A DNA stretch of 64,000 bases from Streptomyces sp. NBC_00250. GTDB taxonomy: Bacteria > Actinomycetota > Actinomycetes > Streptomycetales > Streptomycetaceae. The stretch's first letter is position 1. Each line of letters opens with the position of its first letter. Both the position numbers and the translations under genes were made by a program. Location: positions 2,601,001 to 2,665,000 of the forward strand of contig NZ_CP108088.1 in assembly GCF_036192275.1 (NCBI RefSeq). The letters run 5' to 3'. The notes below the pieces were generated by a model. That model ran no database searches. It was given only the letters and a program-made list of their open reading frames with translations, and was not told where the DNA came from. Positions 42,082 to 52,317 of this stretch are shown here, in pieces.

Positions 42082-42897
42082 GTGCCCGAAGGAGACACCG
42101 TCTGGCAGGCCGCCCACCGCCTGCACACCGCACTCGCCGGGCGGGTCCTGACCCGCTCGGACCTCCGGGTGCCCCGCTTCGCCACCGCCGACCTCACCGG
42201 CCGGACGCTCCTCGACGTCACCCCGCGCGGCAAGCACCTCCTGGCCCGCATCGAGGGCGGTCTGACGCTCCACTCCCATCTGCGGATGGACGGCGCATGG
42301 CGGGTGTACGCCACCGGGGAGCGCCCGCGCGGCGGCCCCGACCACCAGATCCGGGCGATCCTGGGAAACGCCGAGTCCACCGCGTACGGCTACCGGCTCC
42401 CGGTCCTGGAGCTGATCCGCACCGCGGACGAGGCGGACGCGGTGGGTCATCTGGGCCCGGACCTGCTGGGCCCCGACTGGGACGCCGAGGAGGCCGTCCG
42501 TCGGCTGACCGCGGACCTCGTCCGGCCGCTCGGCGAGGCCCTGCTCGACCAGCGGAACCTGGCGGGCATCGGCAACGTGTACAAGTCGGAGCTGGCGTTC
42601 CTGGCGGGCGTCACGCCCTGGCTCCCGGTCGGCGACCTGGCCCCCGGCGTCCCCGCCCGCCTGGTGGCGACCGCGCACCGCCTTCTGGACGCGAACAAGG
42701 ACCGCCCCGACCGGCGCACCACCACCACACGCCGCCCCGGAACCCCGCTGCACGTCTACGGCCGCGCCGGACACGCCTGCCTCCGCTGCGGCGCCCCGGT
42801 CCGCAAAGCGGAACTCGGGGACCGGGTCACGTACTGGTGCCCGGGCTGCCAACGAGGCCCCGACGACAAGACCGCCCCACCCCCACCCGATAATTGA
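42082..42897 (+). CDS. nei: endonuclease VIII-type DNA glycosylase
   Basis: The protein is 271 aa from GTG 42082. The N-terminus after the initiator is PEGDTVWQAAHRLH; the catalytic Pro2-Glu3 pair is that of the Fpg/Nei fold, and the GDTV tail favours Nei over Fpg. The H2TH region contains NLAGIGNVYKSELAFLAGV. A C-terminal zinc finger has CLRCGAP and WCPGCQ. It excises oxidised pyrimidines and nicks the abasic site. It lies just behind lhr. Confidence 0.93.
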   Translation: MPEGDTVWQAAHRLHTALAGRVLTRSDLRVPRFATADLTGRTLLDVTPRGKHLLARIEGGLTLHSHLRMDGAWRVYATGERPRGGPDHQIRAILGNAESTAYGYRLPVLELIRTADEADAVGHLGPDLLGPDWDAEEAVRRLTADLVRPLGEALLDQRNLAGIGNVYKSELAFLAGVTPWLPVGDLAPGVPARLVATAHRLLDANKDRPDRRTTTTRRPGTPLHVYGRAGHACLRCGAPVRKAELGDRVTYWCPGCQRGPDDKTAPPPPDN

Positions 42898-42929
42898 CGA
42901 TCCGTCAGATCCAGTCGTACGGTCCGACC

Positions 42930-43787
42930 ATGACGGACACGGCGAACGAATCGAGCGCAACAAGCCCAACGAGCAAGCCGATCAAGGCGGACAAGGCAAG
43001 CGCGGCGAACAAGGCGAACAGGCCGCTCCTCCCCGCCTACGACCTGACCGACCGCACCGCCTTCGTCACCGGCGCCGCGAGCGGCATCGGCCGCGCGACC
43101 GCCGTCCTCCTCGCCCAGGCCGGCGCCAGCGTGCACTGCGCGGACCGCGACGAGCACGGCCTCAAGGAGACGGTCACCCTCATCGCCCGCGAGGGAGGCA
43201 CCGCACACCCGCACACCCTGGACGTCACCGACCGAGCCGCCCTCGCCGCCGCCGTCGGCGCGGCCGGCCCCCTCCACGTCATGGCCGCGGTCGCCGGGAT
43301 CATGCACACCAGCTCGGTCCTGGAGACCCGCGAGGAGGATCTCGACCGCGTCCTCGCCGTCAATTTCAAGGGCGTTCTCTACGCGTGCCAGGAGGCGGCC
43401 CGCTCGATGATCGCCGCCGGCGTCCCCGGTTCGATCGTCACGATGGCATCGGGTGCGATGGACACCGCGAGCCCCGGGCTGCTCTGCTACAGCGTCACCA
43501 AGGCGGCCGTCGTCCAGCTGACGAAGACCCTGGCGACGGAGGCCGGACGGCACGGCATCCGGGTCAACGCGGTCGCACCGGGCTGGATCCGCACCCCCAT
43601 GACGGACCGCCACGAGCCGGCCGCCCAACAGCAGGCGGAGGCCGCGATGATCCGTCACTCACCGCTGGGCCGGGTCGGGGAGGCCCAGGACATCGCCCAC
43701 GCCGTCCTGCACCTCGCGTCGGACGCCTCCGCGTTCACGACAGGCCAGATCCTGCGCCCCAACGGCGGCGTCGCGATGCCCTGGTGA
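42930..43787 (+). CDS. short-chain dehydrogenase/reductase
   Basis: The protein is 285 aa. A Rossmann nucleotide site TGAASGIGRATAVLLAQAG, a catalytic YSVTKAA motif and a C-terminal HLASDASAFTTGQILRPNGG are classic SDR features. The N-terminal 35 residues (Ser/Thr/Lys/Ala-rich) look disordered, so an internal start is possible. Substrate unknown. It lies 32 bp after nei; the 3' end overlaps a convergent small membrane gene. Confidence 0.88.
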   Translation: MTDTANESSATSPTSKPIKADKASAANKANRPLLPAYDLTDRTAFVTGAASGIGRATAVLLAQAGASVHCADRDEHGLKETVTLIAREGGTAHPHTLDVTDRAALAAAVGAAGPLHVMAAVAGIMHTSSVLETREEDLDRVLAVNFKGVLYACQEAARSMIAAGVPGSIVTMASGAMDTASPGLLCYSVTKAAVVQLTKTLATEAGRHGIRVNAVAPGWIRTPMTDRHEPAAQQQAEAAMIRHSPLGRVGEAQDIAHAVLHLASDASAFTTGQILRPNGGVAMPW

Positions 43788-44004
43788 CCCGTCGGACGAG
43801 CGCCCCCGGCCGCCCCGACGAGGCCGCCACGTGGACCGGCAGCAGACTCAGCCCCCAGCCACCCGCGGCCACCGCCCCCTCGACCGGCCCGGCGTCGCCC
43901 GGCGCCAGGAGCAGGCGCAGCACAGCCCACCACCAGAGCCCCCCGGCCACCAGCCCGATCGCGACCAGCGCGAGCGTCGCCGGCGGCACACGTCGCCGTA
44001 CCAT
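43735..44004 (-). CDS. small membrane protein (89 aa)
   Basis: MVRRRV precedes two hydrophobic helices (ATLALVAIGLVAGGLWWWAV and VEGAVAAGGWGLSLLPVHV). A basic tail follows. No family was identified. The final 53 bp overlap the SDR gene on the other strand, so the true C-terminus or even the gene is less certain than its neighbours. Confidence 0.5.
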   Translation of the reverse strand: MVRRRVPPATLALVAIGLVAGGLWWWAVLRLLLAPGDAGPVEGAVAAGGWGLSLLPVHVAASSGRPGALVRRVTRASRRRRWGAGSGLS

Positions 44005-44180
44005 GGCCGCCTCCTGCCGTCGACGCTAGACCGGCAGGATCACCCTGCGGGAGGGCGCACCGGAGGCAAACCCGGCGCACACGGCCCAGTCGTACGTCCC
44101 CCCACCATGGCACGTGACACGTGAACCCGGCATCTCCAGCAATTGGGCCAATACCGGGAAACCATCCCTGATCAAGGGAA

Positions 44181-44223
44181 AAGCCCCGGTCGGTGCCCCT
44201 CAGGGAGGCACCGACCGGGGCTT
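44181..44223 (-). terminator. strong terminator downstream of clgR
   Basis: Perfect 17-bp stem (44181-44197 with 44207-44223) with a 9-nt loop. Read on the minus strand it is followed by TTTTCCC, giving the intrinsic-terminator form for clgR. Confidence 0.9.
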
Positions 44224-44272
44224 GACCCCACTTCGTTTCACGCAGCGACACATTCGGCCGCCGGGCGACGAC

Positions 44273-44656
44273 TCAGGCGGCGACGACGTCGACCGCTTCC
44301 GCGGGCGCCTTGATGGTCACCCGCCCGGTGGACACACCGGCCACCGACGTCACCGACACCGAATTGAGCATCGGGCGTACCGGCGTCGGCACCGGTTCGC
44401 TCGCCGCTGCCGACTCGGCCAGTTCGGCCAGTGACAGCTCGTCGCTCACTTCACGCATGAGCTCGGACATCCGTACGTCCAGCGCGTCGCAGATCGCGGA
44501 GAGCAGCTCGGAGGAAGCCTCCTTCTGCCCCCGCTCCACCTCGGAGAGATAGCCGAGCGAGACTCGGGCGGACGAGGAGACTTCGCGCAGAGTACGGCCT
44601 TGGCGCTGGCGCTGCCGACGCAGCACGTCACCCAACAGGCGACGGAGCAGAATCAT
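44273..44656 (-). CDS. clgR: HTH regulator of Clp protease genes (ClgR)
   Basis: The 127-aa protein starts [20 protein letters not shown], with an XRE-type HTH ([20 protein letters not shown]) and a short C-terminal domain ending VDVVAA. ClgR activates clp protease and other proteostasis genes in actinomycetes and is itself a Clp substrate; the terminal Ala-Ala fits that degron. GGAGGGAGC precedes the ATG. Position downstream of pgsA-cinA matches M. tuberculosis and other actinobacteria. Confidence 0.9.
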   Translation of the reverse strand: MILLRRLLGDVLRRQRQRQGRTLREVSSSARVSLGYLSEVERGQKEASSELLSAICDALDVRMSELMREVSDELSLAELAESAAASEPVPTPVRPMLNSVSVTSVAGVSTGRVTIKAPAEAVDVVAA

Positions 44657-44765
44657 CGGTGGCTCCCTCCTCGGACCGCGTAGCCGCATCCTTCACGCCC
44701 CACCGTACCGCCTCGCGCTGCGGCCGTGCGGGGAGCGATGTCGTGTTCACTCAGGGCTGCAAACA

Positions 44766-45287
44766 TCAATTCCCCCCGTTGTGTTCCGTATCCTGTGCCC
44801 GCGCATTTCCCGAGAGTTCCTCATGGAGCAGTTCCAGCACGCTCCGTACGCTCTCTCTACGGATGTCCGCGCGGTCGCCGTTCAACCTCAACGAGACCAC
44901 TTTCCCGGCGCGGGCGCCGGTCGCGGCAGGTCCCGCGACCGCCACGTAGACGGTGCCGACCGGCTGTCCGTCCTGCGGATCGGGCCCTGCGACCCCGGTC
45001 GTCGAGATCCCCCAGTCGGCGCCGAGCCGGGCCCGTACACCGGCCGCCATCTGCAGCGCGACCTCGGGATCCACCGCTCCGCGCTCGGCGAGCAGGGCCG
45101 CGTCGACACCCAGCAGCTCCTGCTTGAGGGCCGTGGCGTAGGCCGTGACGGACCCCCGGAAGGAGGCCGAGGCACCGGGCACTCCGGTGAGCTCCGCGGC
45201 CACCAGACCACCCGTGAGCGACTCCGCGGCGGCCAGCGTGTGACCACGCTCCGCAAGCAGTGCCAGCACCCGGGCGGCCCCGTTCAT
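44766..45287 (-). CDS. CinA C-terminal-domain amidase (PncC-like)
   Basis: This 173-aa stand-alone CinA-C domain has LAAAESLTGGLVAAELTGVPGAS and GISTTGVAGPDPQDGQPVG. The family deamidates nicotinamide mononucleotide in NAD salvage; the N-terminal MoaB-like half of full CinA is absent. ATG at 45287 overlaps the pgsA stop (ATGA). It is the last gene of the rimO-pgsA-cinA operon, 109 bp before clgR. Confidence 0.9.
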   Translation of the reverse strand: MNGAARVLALLAERGHTLAAAESLTGGLVAAELTGVPGASASFRGSVTAYATALKQELLGVDAALLAERGAVDPEVALQMAAGVRARLGADWGISTTGVAGPDPQDGQPVGTVYVAVAGPAATGARAGKVVSLRLNGDRADIRRESVRSVLELLHEELSGNARAQDTEHNGGN

Positions 45288-45958
45288 CGCGTCGCCGCCT
45301 CCGACCGCGCGGCCGCCCGCTCGGCGGCGAGCCCCTTGCGGCGCAGCACGACCGCCTGCCGTACGTAGTCCAGACCGGTGACGACCGTCAGCACGACGGC
45401 CACCGCCATCACCCAGAAGCGCAGGGTGGCCAGCGGTCCGGTGAGCATCAGCACGTACATGCCGACCGCCGTGCCCTGGGCCAGCGTCTTCATCTTGCCG
45501 CCGCGGCTGGCCGGGATGACCCCGTGCCTGATCACCCAGAACCGCATCAGGGTGATCCCCAGCTCGCGGGCCAGGATGACTCCGGTGACCCACCAGGGCA
45601 GGTCGCCGAGCGCGGACAGCGAGATGAGTCCGGCCGCCATGATCGCCTTGTCGGCAATCGGGTCGGCGATCTTCCCGAAGTCCGTGACGAGGTTGTACGT
45701 CCGGGCGAGGTGGCCGTCGAAGACGTCCGTGATCATGGCGACGGCGAACGCCGCCCAGGCCCACGCGCGCCATGCGGGGTCGTGACCGCCGTCCTGGAGG
45801 AGCAGCAGCACGAAGCCCGGCACGAGCACGAGCCGGATCATGGTCAGGATGTTGGCGATGTTCCACAGGCTGGCCTGGTTGACGGCCGCCGTGCCCAGCT
45901 TGCCGCGGGGCGCCGGCCTACCGGTCCCGCCCGTCGCGGATGCCGGGACTCCGGTCAT
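45284..45958 (-). CDS. pgsA: CDP-diacylglycerol-glycerol-3-phosphate phosphatidyltransferase
   Basis: The protein is 224 aa. The CDP-alcohol phosphotransferase motif spans residues 78-103 (DVFDGHLAR ... [11 protein letters not shown]) with all invariant Asp present. Five or six TM helices. It makes phosphatidylglycerolphosphate, the precursor of PG and cardiolipin. ATG at 45958 overlaps the rimO stop and its own stop overlaps the cinA-domain start, so all three are coupled. Confidence 0.92.
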   Translation of the reverse strand: MTGVPASATGGTGRPAPRGKLGTAAVNQASLWNIANILTMIRLVLVPGFVLLLLQDGGHDPAWRAWAWAAFAVAMITDVFDGHLARTYNLVTDFGKIADPIADKAIMAAGLISLSALGDLPWWVTGVILARELGITLMRFWVIRHGVIPASRGGKMKTLAQGTAVGMYVLMLTGPLATLRFWVMAVAVVLTVVTGLDYVRQAVVLRRKGLAAERAAARSEAATR

Positions 45959-47463
45959 CTGCCTGCCTCCTCGAAAAGACACTCGGCCACCAGGTCGACG
46001 CCCTCCGTGCCGACGACCTTCGCCATGACCATACGGCCCGGAGCCAGGTCGGGGCTCGTACCGCCGGCCGTGGTGAGGACGACCTGGCCGTCGGTCTCGG
46101 GCGCCTGGTGGGCGGCGCGGCCGATCACGCCGTCCTCGTCGTCCACGGACTCGACCAGTACTTCAAGGGTCTCTCCGATCCGCTCCTCCGCGCGCTGGGC
46201 GGTGAGCTCCTCGGCGAGCCGGGAGAGGTGGGCGAGGCGCGCGTCGACGACGTCCTGGTCGAGCTTGTGCTCGTACGTGGCGGCCTCGGTGCCGTCCTCG
46301 TCGGAGTAGCCGAAGACGCCGATGGCGTCGAGCCGCGCGTGGGTGACGAAGCGTTCCAGCTCGGCGAAGTCGGCCTCGGTCTCGCCGGGGAAGCCGACGA
46401 TGAAGTTGGAGCGGGCGCCGGCCGTCGGAGCCTTGGCGCGGATGGTCTCCAGGAGCTCCAGGAAGCGGTCGGTGTCGCCGAAGCGACGCATCGCCCGCAG
46501 CACGTCGGGGGCGCTGTGCTGGAAGGACAGGTCGAAGTACGGCACGACCTTCTCGGTCGACGTCAGGACGTCGATCAGGCCGGGGCGCATCTCGGCGGGC
46601 TGGAGGTAGCTGACGCGGACGCGCTCGATGCCGTCGACCGCGGCGAGCTCGGGCAGCAGGCTCTCCAGGAGCCGGATGTCGCCGAGGTCCTTGCCGTAGG
46701 AGGTGTTGTTCTCGGAGACCAGCATGACCTCCTTCACCCCCTGCTCGGCGAGCCAGCGCGTCTCGTTGAGCACGTCCGAGGGACGGCGCGAGACGAAGGA
46801 GCCGCGGAAGGAGGGGATGGCACAGAAGGAGCAGCGCCGGTCGCAGCCGGAGGCCAGCTTCACGGAGGCGACGGGGCTGGTGTCCAGGCGCCGGCGGAGC
46901 GGGGCGCGCGGCCCGGAGGCGGGCGCGAGACCGTCGGGCAGGTCGCTCGGCACACCCTCGGGCGCGACGGCGGGGGCGGGGGCGTCCACGACGCCGTGGC
47001 CCGGGAGGGCCACCGTGGCGGCGGCCTCCTGGCGCTCGACGGGCGAGAGCGGCAGCAGCTTGCGCCGGTCACGCGGGGTGTGCGCCTCGACACTGCCACC
47101 GCTGAGGATGGTCTGGAGGCGGTTGGAGATGTCGGAGTAGTCGTCGAAGCCGAGGACGCCGTCGGCCTCCGGGAGGGCTTCGGCGAGTTCCTTGCCGTAC
47201 CGCTCGGCCATACAGCCGACGGCGACCACGGCCTGGGTGCGGCCGTGGTCCTTCAGATCATTGGCTTCGAGGAGGGCGTCGACGGAGTCCTTCTTGGCGG
47301 CTTCGACGAATCCACAGGTGTTGACGACGGCGACATCCGCGTCCTCGGCGTTCTCGACGAGCTCCCAGCCGTCCGCTGCCAAGCGGCCTGCGAGCTCCTC
47401 CGAGTCCACCTCGTTACGGGCGCAGCCAAGAGTGACAAGGGCGACGGTACGGCGTTCGGGCAT
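45955..47463 (-). CDS. rimO: ribosomal protein S12 methylthiotransferase RimO
   Basis: The protein is 502 aa. The N-terminal UPF0004 domain has Cys14, Cys50 and Cys84. The radical-SAM cluster is Cys207, Cys211 and Cys214 (CDRRCSFC). A C-terminal TRAM domain follows. It adds a methylthio group to Asp of S12 using two Fe-S clusters and SAM. About 50 residues of Ala/Pro-rich linker (about 143-195) separate the first two domains, longer than in E. coli (about 440 aa). Confidence 0.94.
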   Translation of the reverse strand: MPERRTVALVTLGCARNEVDSEELAGRLAADGWELVENAEDADVAVVNTCGFVEAAKKDSVDALLEANDLKDHGRTQAVVAVGCMAERYGKELAEALPEADGVLGFDDYSDISNRLQTILSGGSVEAHTPRDRRKLLPLSPVERQEAAATVALPGHGVVDAPAPAVAPEGVPSDLPDGLAPASGPRAPLRRRLDTSPVASVKLASGCDRRCSFCAIPSFRGSFVSRRPSDVLNETRWLAEQGVKEVMLVSENNTSYGKDLGDIRLLESLLPELAAVDGIERVRVSYLQPAEMRPGLIDVLTSTEKVVPYFDLSFQHSAPDVLRAMRRFGDTDRFLELLETIRAKAPTAGARSNFIVGFPGETEADFAELERFVTHARLDAIGVFGYSDEDGTEAATYEHKLDQDVVDARLAHLSRLAEELTAQRAEERIGETLEVLVESVDDEDGVIGRAAHQAPETDGQVVLTTAGGTSPDLAPGRMVMAKVVGTEGVDLVAECLFEEAGR

Positions 47464-47497
47464 GAGCTCAAGACTACTTCGTCCCGGCCGTTCCCCC

Positions 47498-47522
47498 GTC
47501 GCGCAGGGTTCACCTGCGCGAC
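47498..47522 (-). terminator. hairpin between the RodZ-like gene and rimO
   Basis: Perfect 10-bp stem (47498-47507 with 47513-47522) and a 5-nt loop, 43 bp beyond the RodZ-like stop. It separates that gene from the rimO operon. Confidence 0.7.
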
Positions 47523-47564
47523 AGAGGTCACATCACGGGCCCTGACGCGGGCCGTACCACGGGC

Positions 47565-48392
47565 TCATCCGGCCTCGGGGTCGCCCTTGGTGTAGGTCAG
47601 CCGCTCGACCTGGCCGGATTCGAACTTGTCGGCGACCTTCTTGCCGTTCACGTAGAGCTCGACGGCGCCGGCGTTGCCGAGGACCAGATCGACGCGCTCG
47701 TCGTCCTGGAAGGTCTTGGACTCGCCCTCCATGAGGAGACCGTCGAAGAGGAGCTTGCCGTCGGCGGCCTTGGCCGAGATCCAGCTCTTGCCGTCGGTGG
47801 CGGTCATCTTCACCGTCACCTTGTCCTGCGGGACGGCGGCGATCGCACTCTCGGTGGGCTTCGGGGCGACGGGCTTGACCGGCTTCGGCTTGGCGGCCGA
47901 GGTCGCCTTCTCCGGCGCGGGCGCCGGACCGCCGTCGGCGGTGGTGGTGCCCTTGGGTCCGTCGTTGCCGTTGAACATCGTGAAGCCGACGAAACCGACG
48001 ACGGCGACGATGGCCGCGACCATCGCGGCGGTCCAGTTGGGCCGGCGCGGCTCGGGGCGGATGCGTTCCGCCTCGAACAGCGGGGCGGCGGGGGTGGGCG
48101 CGGGACGACCACCGTGCTCTGCGTCGTACTGCTCGATCAGCTGGGCCGGATCGAGACCGACGGCACGCGCGAGCGTGCGGATGTGGCCGCGGGCGTAGAC
48201 GTCGCCGCCGCAGCGGGAGAAGTCGTCCTCCTCGATCGCGTGAACGATCGGAATCCGGACACGGGTGGAGGCACTGACCTCTTCGACGGTGAGACCGGCG
48301 GCGATGCGGGTCTGCTGGAGAGCGCGACCGATCGAGTCCCGGTCGTCTGCCGGGAAGATCCGGTCGTCTTCGGGGGAGTTGCCGATGGACAC
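47565..48392 (-). CDS. RodZ-like HTH membrane protein
   Basis: The protein is 275 aa from GTG 48392, which has AAAGG upstream. An N-terminal HTH_25 domain (IGRALQQTRIAAGLTVEEVS, then YARGHIRTLARAVGLDP) precedes a single TM (AAMVAAIVAVVGFVGFTMF), a Pro/Lys/Ala linker and a C-terminal DUF4115 β-domain (SWISAKAADGKLLFDGLLMEG). RodZ proteins connect cytoskeleton and cell-wall growth; the actinobacterial role is less clear. Between ftsK and rimO on the same strand. Confidence 0.85.
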   Translation of the reverse strand: MSIGNSPEDDRIFPADDRDSIGRALQQTRIAAGLTVEEVSASTRVRIPIVHAIEEDDFSRCGGDVYARGHIRTLARAVGLDPAQLIEQYDAEHGGRPAPTPAAPLFEAERIRPEPRRPNWTAAMVAAIVAVVGFVGFTMFNGNDGPKGTTTADGGPAPAPEKATSAAKPKPVKPVAPKPTESAIAAVPQDKVTVKMTATDGKSWISAKAADGKLLFDGLLMEGESKTFQDDERVDLVLGNAGAVELYVNGKKVADKFESGQVERLTYTKGDPEAG

Positions 48393-48658
48393 GAGAGCGC
48401 CTTTCGAGCGTGTAGCCACCTGCTGGACGTTCAGTCTATGGGTGGTACGAAAGGGTGGGGCAACCGGGCGGGTGCTGTTTGTACGCCATGAGGCTGGGAC
48501 ATCCTTCTGTCCCTCCGCTCAACTTGACGTACGGCCAGGGGAAACGGTTGCCCTCCGTTCCCTTACGAGTGAGTCTCGGCCCGGTCTCGATCGTGTACCC
48601 CGCTCCCCGGCCGCTACTCCGACCGGTCCCCGCTCACGCCCTCCGGACCCCTGGGCCC

Positions 48659-51505
48659 CTAGGCCTCCGACTCCCCCCGGATCACGGCGAGCACGCCGTC
48701 CAGCTCGTCGGGCTTGACCAGTACGTCCCGCGCCTTGGACCCCTCACTAGGTCCGACGATGTTCCGTGACTCCATCAGGTCCATCAGCCGTCCGGCCTTG
48801 GCGAAGCCGACGCGGAGTTTGCGCTGGAGCATGGATGTGGAGCCGAACTGTGTGGAGACGACCAGTTCGGCCGCCTGGCACAGCAGGTCGAGGTCGTCGC
48901 CGATGTCCTCGTCGATCTCCTTCTTCTGCCGGGTGGCGACGGTGACGTCCTCCCGGAAGACCGGGGTCATCTGGTCCTTGCAGTGCTGCACGACGGCCGC
49001 GACCTCGGCCTCGGTGACGAACGCGCCCTGCATGCGGACGGGCTTGTTGGCACCCATCGGCAGGAACAGTCCGTCACCCTTTCCGATGAGCTTCTCGGCG
49101 CCCGGCTGGTCCAGGATGACGCGGCTGTCGGCGAGGGAGGAGGTCGCGAAGGCGAGCCGGGAGGGCACGTTGGCCTTGATGAGACCGGTGACGACGTCCA
49201 CCGACGGCCGCTGGGTGGCGAGCACGAGGTGGATGCCGGCGGCCCGCGCGAGCTGCGTGATGCGCACGATCGAGTCCTCGACGTCCCGGGGCGCGACCAT
49301 CATCAGGTCGGCGAGCTCGTCGACGATGACCAGCAGGTACGGGTACGTCTGGAGCTCCCGCTCGCTGCCCTCGGGCAGCTTGATCTTCCCGTCCCGGATG
49401 GCCTGGTTGAAGTCGTCGATGTGCCGGTAGCCGAACGCCGCCAGATCGTCGTAGCGCAGGTCCATCTCCTTCACCACCCACTGCAGGGCCTCGGCGGCCC
49501 GCTTCGGGTTGGTGATGATCGGGGTGATCAGGTGCGGGATGCCCTCGTAGGCGGTGAGCTCGACCCGCTTGGGGTCGACCAGGACCATCCGGACGTCCTC
49601 GGGAGTCGCTCTTATCATGATCGAAGTGATCAGGCAGTTGATGCAGGAGGACTTGCCGGAGCCGGTGGCACCGGCGACCAGGACGTGCGGCATCTTCGCC
49701 AGGTTGGCCATCTCGTAGCCGCCCTCGACGTTCTTGCCGAGCGCCACCAGCATCGGGTGGTCGTCCTCGGCCGCGGCCGCGAGCCGCAGCACGTCGCCGA
49801 GGTTGACCATCTCCCGGTCGCTGTTGGGGATCTCGATGCCGACCGCGGACTTGCCCGGGATCGGCGAGATGATCCGCACGTCCGGCGAGGCCACGGCATA
49901 CGCGATGTTCTTGGTCAGCGCCGTGATCTTCTCGACCTTCACCGCGGGCCCGAGCTCGACCTCGTACCGCGTGACCGTCGGCCCCCGGGTGAAACCGGTG
50001 ACCGCCGCGTCGACCTTGAACTCGCTGAAGACGTTGGAGAGCGAATCCACCACGGCGTCATTGGCGGCACTACGCGTCTTGCCCGGCCCACCCCGCTCCA
50101 GCAGATCCAGCGACGGCAGCGCGTACGTGATGTCCCCGGACAGCTGAAGCTGCTCGGCCCGGGGCGGCAGATCGGTCGGCTCGGGCGCCGGCTTGGTCAG
50201 ATCCGGTACGCCTCCGCCGGGCCGCTGGCCCCCACCACGGGCCGGCGGTACGGGAGCGGCCGGAGCCCCCGTTTCGGCGGCCTCGGCGGCGGCCTTCGCG
50301 GCGGCGGCGTCCACGGCGGCCTTGCGGTCGGCGGTGACGTCCCTGGTGAGGTCGGCGACGATCGGGGAGGGCGGCATGCCGTTGAGGACCGCGCCGTCGA
50401 GTGCGGCGGCCGCGGCCGCGGCGACGTCGACCGGGTCGAGGCCGTGGTCGAAGGCGGACCGCTCGGCCGGCGGGCGCGCCAGGCGGCTGCGCCGTTCGAG
50501 CATCTCGGCCTCGGCGCGGTCCACGTCGTACGGATCCGCCGGGCCGCGGCGTCGCACGGGCCGGGCGGTGCGGGACTGCGGCCGGGCCTCCCGCCACTCC
50601 TCGTCGTACCCCTCGTACTCCTCGGAGGGGGCCCCGTGGGCCTCGGCCTCCGCCGGGTCGTACGCGGGTTCGACGATGCCGAGCTTGGCGCCGAGGGCGC
50701 GCAGCCGCTGCGGGATCGCGTTGACCGGGGTGGCGGTGACGACGAGCAGCCCGAAGATCGTGAGCAGGACCAGCATCGGGACGGCGAGGACCTCGCCCAT
50801 CATGAAGACGAGCGGCTGGGACGCGGCCCAGCCGACGAGACCGCCCGCGTCCTGCATGGCCGCGCTGCCGTCGCCGCGGCCCGGCGAGCCGACCGCGATG
50901 TGCACCTGGCCGAGGATTCCGATGACGAGGGCGGAGAGACCGATGCTGATCCGGCCGTTGGCCTCGGGCTTCTCCGGGTACAGGATGAGCCGGATGGCGA
51001 TCGCGCCGAGGAGCAGCGGTACGAGCAGGTCGAGGCGGCCGAAGGCGCCGGTCACCAGCATCTCGACGAGGTCGCCGACGGGGCCGCGGAGGTTGGACCA
51101 GGTGCCCGCGGCGACGATGAGCGCGAGGCCGAGGAGCAGCAGCGCGAGCCCGTCCTTGCGGTGGGCCGGATCGAGGCCCTTGGCGCCACGCCCTATCCCC
51201 CGGAACATCGCCCCCACCGCGTGGGCGAGGCCGAGCCAGGCGCCGCGCGCGAGCCGGTAGATGCCCCCGGTGGGCGACGGCGCGGGCCGGGGGGCGGGCT
51301 TCTTCGCCGCCGTCTTCCGCGCGGGCGCGCGCTTCGCGGGCGCCGCCTTCTTGGCCGGTGCCTTCTTCGCGGGCGGCTTGGCGGGTGCCTTCGCCTGGGA
51401 CTTCGCGGGTGCCGCTTTCTTCGCGGCGCCCGTCGTACGGCCGGCGCGCGGCTTTGCGGTGCCCGCCGTGCTCTGGGAACCCTTGCCGGACGTACGTGAA
51501 GCCAT
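48659..51505 (-). CDS. ftsK: DNA translocase FtsK
   Basis: The protein is 948 aa. An N-terminal Lys/Ala/Pro-rich segment (about residues 1-75) leads to four TM helices, a linker, and the motor with Walker [17 protein letters not shown] and Walker [18 protein letters not shown] γ winged-helix follows ([19 protein letters not shown]). It pumps chromosome DNA at the septum; in Streptomyces this is sporulation septation. The ATG at 51505 was chosen because the upstream extension is not conserved in type. The 266-bp gap to the RodZ-like gene holds nothing recognisable. Confidence 0.95.
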   Translation of the reverse strand: MASRTSGKGSQSTAGTAKPRAGRTTGAAKKAAPAKSQAKAPAKPPAKKAPAKKAAPAKRAPARKTAAKKPAPRPAPSPTGGIYRLARGAWLGLAHAVGAMFRGIGRGAKGLDPAHRKDGLALLLLGLALIVAAGTWSNLRGPVGDLVEMLVTGAFGRLDLLVPLLLGAIAIRLILYPEKPEANGRISIGLSALVIGILGQVHIAVGSPGRGDGSAAMQDAGGLVGWAASQPLVFMMGEVLAVPMLVLLTIFGLLVVTATPVNAIPQRLRALGAKLGIVEPAYDPAEAEAHGAPSEEYEGYDEEWREARPQSRTARPVRRRGPADPYDVDRAEAEMLERRSRLARPPAERSAFDHGLDPVDVAAAAAAALDGAVLNGMPPSPIVADLTRDVTADRKAAVDAAAAKAAAEAAETGAPAAPVPPARGGGQRPGGGVPDLTKPAPEPTDLPPRAEQLQLSGDITYALPSLDLLERGGPGKTRSAANDAVVDSLSNVFSEFKVDAAVTGFTRGPTVTRYEVELGPAVKVEKITALTKNIAYAVASPDVRIISPIPGKSAVGIEIPNSDREMVNLGDVLRLAAAAEDDHPMLVALGKNVEGGYEMANLAKMPHVLVAGATGSGKSSCINCLITSIMIRATPEDVRMVLVDPKRVELTAYEGIPHLITPIITNPKRAAEALQWVVKEMDLRYDDLAAFGYRHIDDFNQAIRDGKIKLPEGSERELQTYPYLLVIVDELADLMMVAPRDVEDSIVRITQLARAAGIHLVLATQRPSVDVVTGLIKANVPSRLAFATSSLADSRVILDQPGAEKLIGKGDGLFLPMGANKPVRMQGAFVTEAEVAAVVQHCKDQMTPVFREDVTVATRQKKEIDEDIGDDLDLLCQAAELVVSTQFGSTSMLQRKLRVGFAKAGRLMDLMESRNIVGPSEGSKARDVLVKPDELDGVLAVIRGESEA

Positions 51506-51642
51506 GATGCCGAGGTTACCGTTGTGAAGACCGGCTGTCCGCCTCACCCGTTCGTGTCGCCCCTACCCGGGCGCGATGCTGACGCCGCCTCACGCCTGCC
51601 TCCGCCGGATCGCGGCGGTCCGGAACAGGCGGTGACGGTGCG

Positions 51643-52317
51643 TCAGCTCTGGGCCGGCAGTGTCGGCGCGGCGCCCGTGCCCGGCTCCAGCGCGTCCAGC
51701 GCCCGGCGCAGACCGGTGAGCTTGCGCTCCAGATGCGCGGCGGTGGCGACGGCGGCCGCGTCGGCGGAGTCGTCGTCGAGCTGCTTGGACAGCGCCTCCG
51801 CCTGCTCCTCGACGGCCGCGAGACGGGCCGACAGCTCGGCGAGCAGACCGGCGGCCTCCTTGCCGTGACCGGCCTCGCCGCCGCCCTCCAACTGCAGCCG
51901 CAGCAGGGCGGCCTGCTCGCGCAGCTTGCAGTTCTTCATGTACAGCTCGACGAAGACGGAGACCTTGGCGCGCAGCACCCACGGGTCGAACGGCTTCGAG
52001 ATGTAGTCGACCGCCCCGGCCGCGTACCCACGGAAGGTGTGGTGGGGGCCGTGGTTGATGGCGGTGAGGAAGATGATCGGGATGTCCCGGGTCCGCTCCC
52101 GCCGCTTGATGTGGGCGGCGGTCTCGAAACCGTCCATCCCCGGCATCTGGACGTCCAGCAGGATGACCGCGAAGTCGTCCGTCAACAGCGCCTTGAGCGC
52201 TTCCTCCCCGGACGATGCCCGCACCAGCGTCTGATCGAGCGCGGAGAGAATGGCCTCCAGCGCCAGCAGATTCTCCGGCCGGTCATCGACCAGGAGGATC
52301 TTGGCCTTCTGCACCAT
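51643..52317 (-). CDS. osaB: response regulator with C-terminal coiled coil (OsaB-type)
   Basis: The protein is 224 aa. The receiver domain has KILLVDDRPENLLALEAILS, phosphoacceptor Asp55 (VILLDVQMPGMDG) and the TAIN...KPFD switch region. The C-terminal half is a coiled coil (LREQAALLRLQLEGGGE, AELSARLAAVEEQAEALSKQL) with no DNA-binding domain. ATG at 52317 has GAGGAGGACGGGG upstream. In S. coelicolor OsaB works with OsaA in osmoadaptation and sporulation; the name here rests on this layout. Confidence 0.88.
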   Translation of the reverse strand: MVQKAKILLVDDRPENLLALEAILSALDQTLVRASSGEEALKALLTDDFAVILLDVQMPGMDGFETAAHIKRRERTRDIPIIFLTAINHGPHHTFRGYAAGAVDYISKPFDPWVLRAKVSVFVELYMKNCKLREQAALLRLQLEGGGEAGHGKEAAGLLAELSARLAAVEEQAEALSKQLDDDSADAAAVATAAHLERKLTGLRRALDALEPGTGAAPTLPAQS

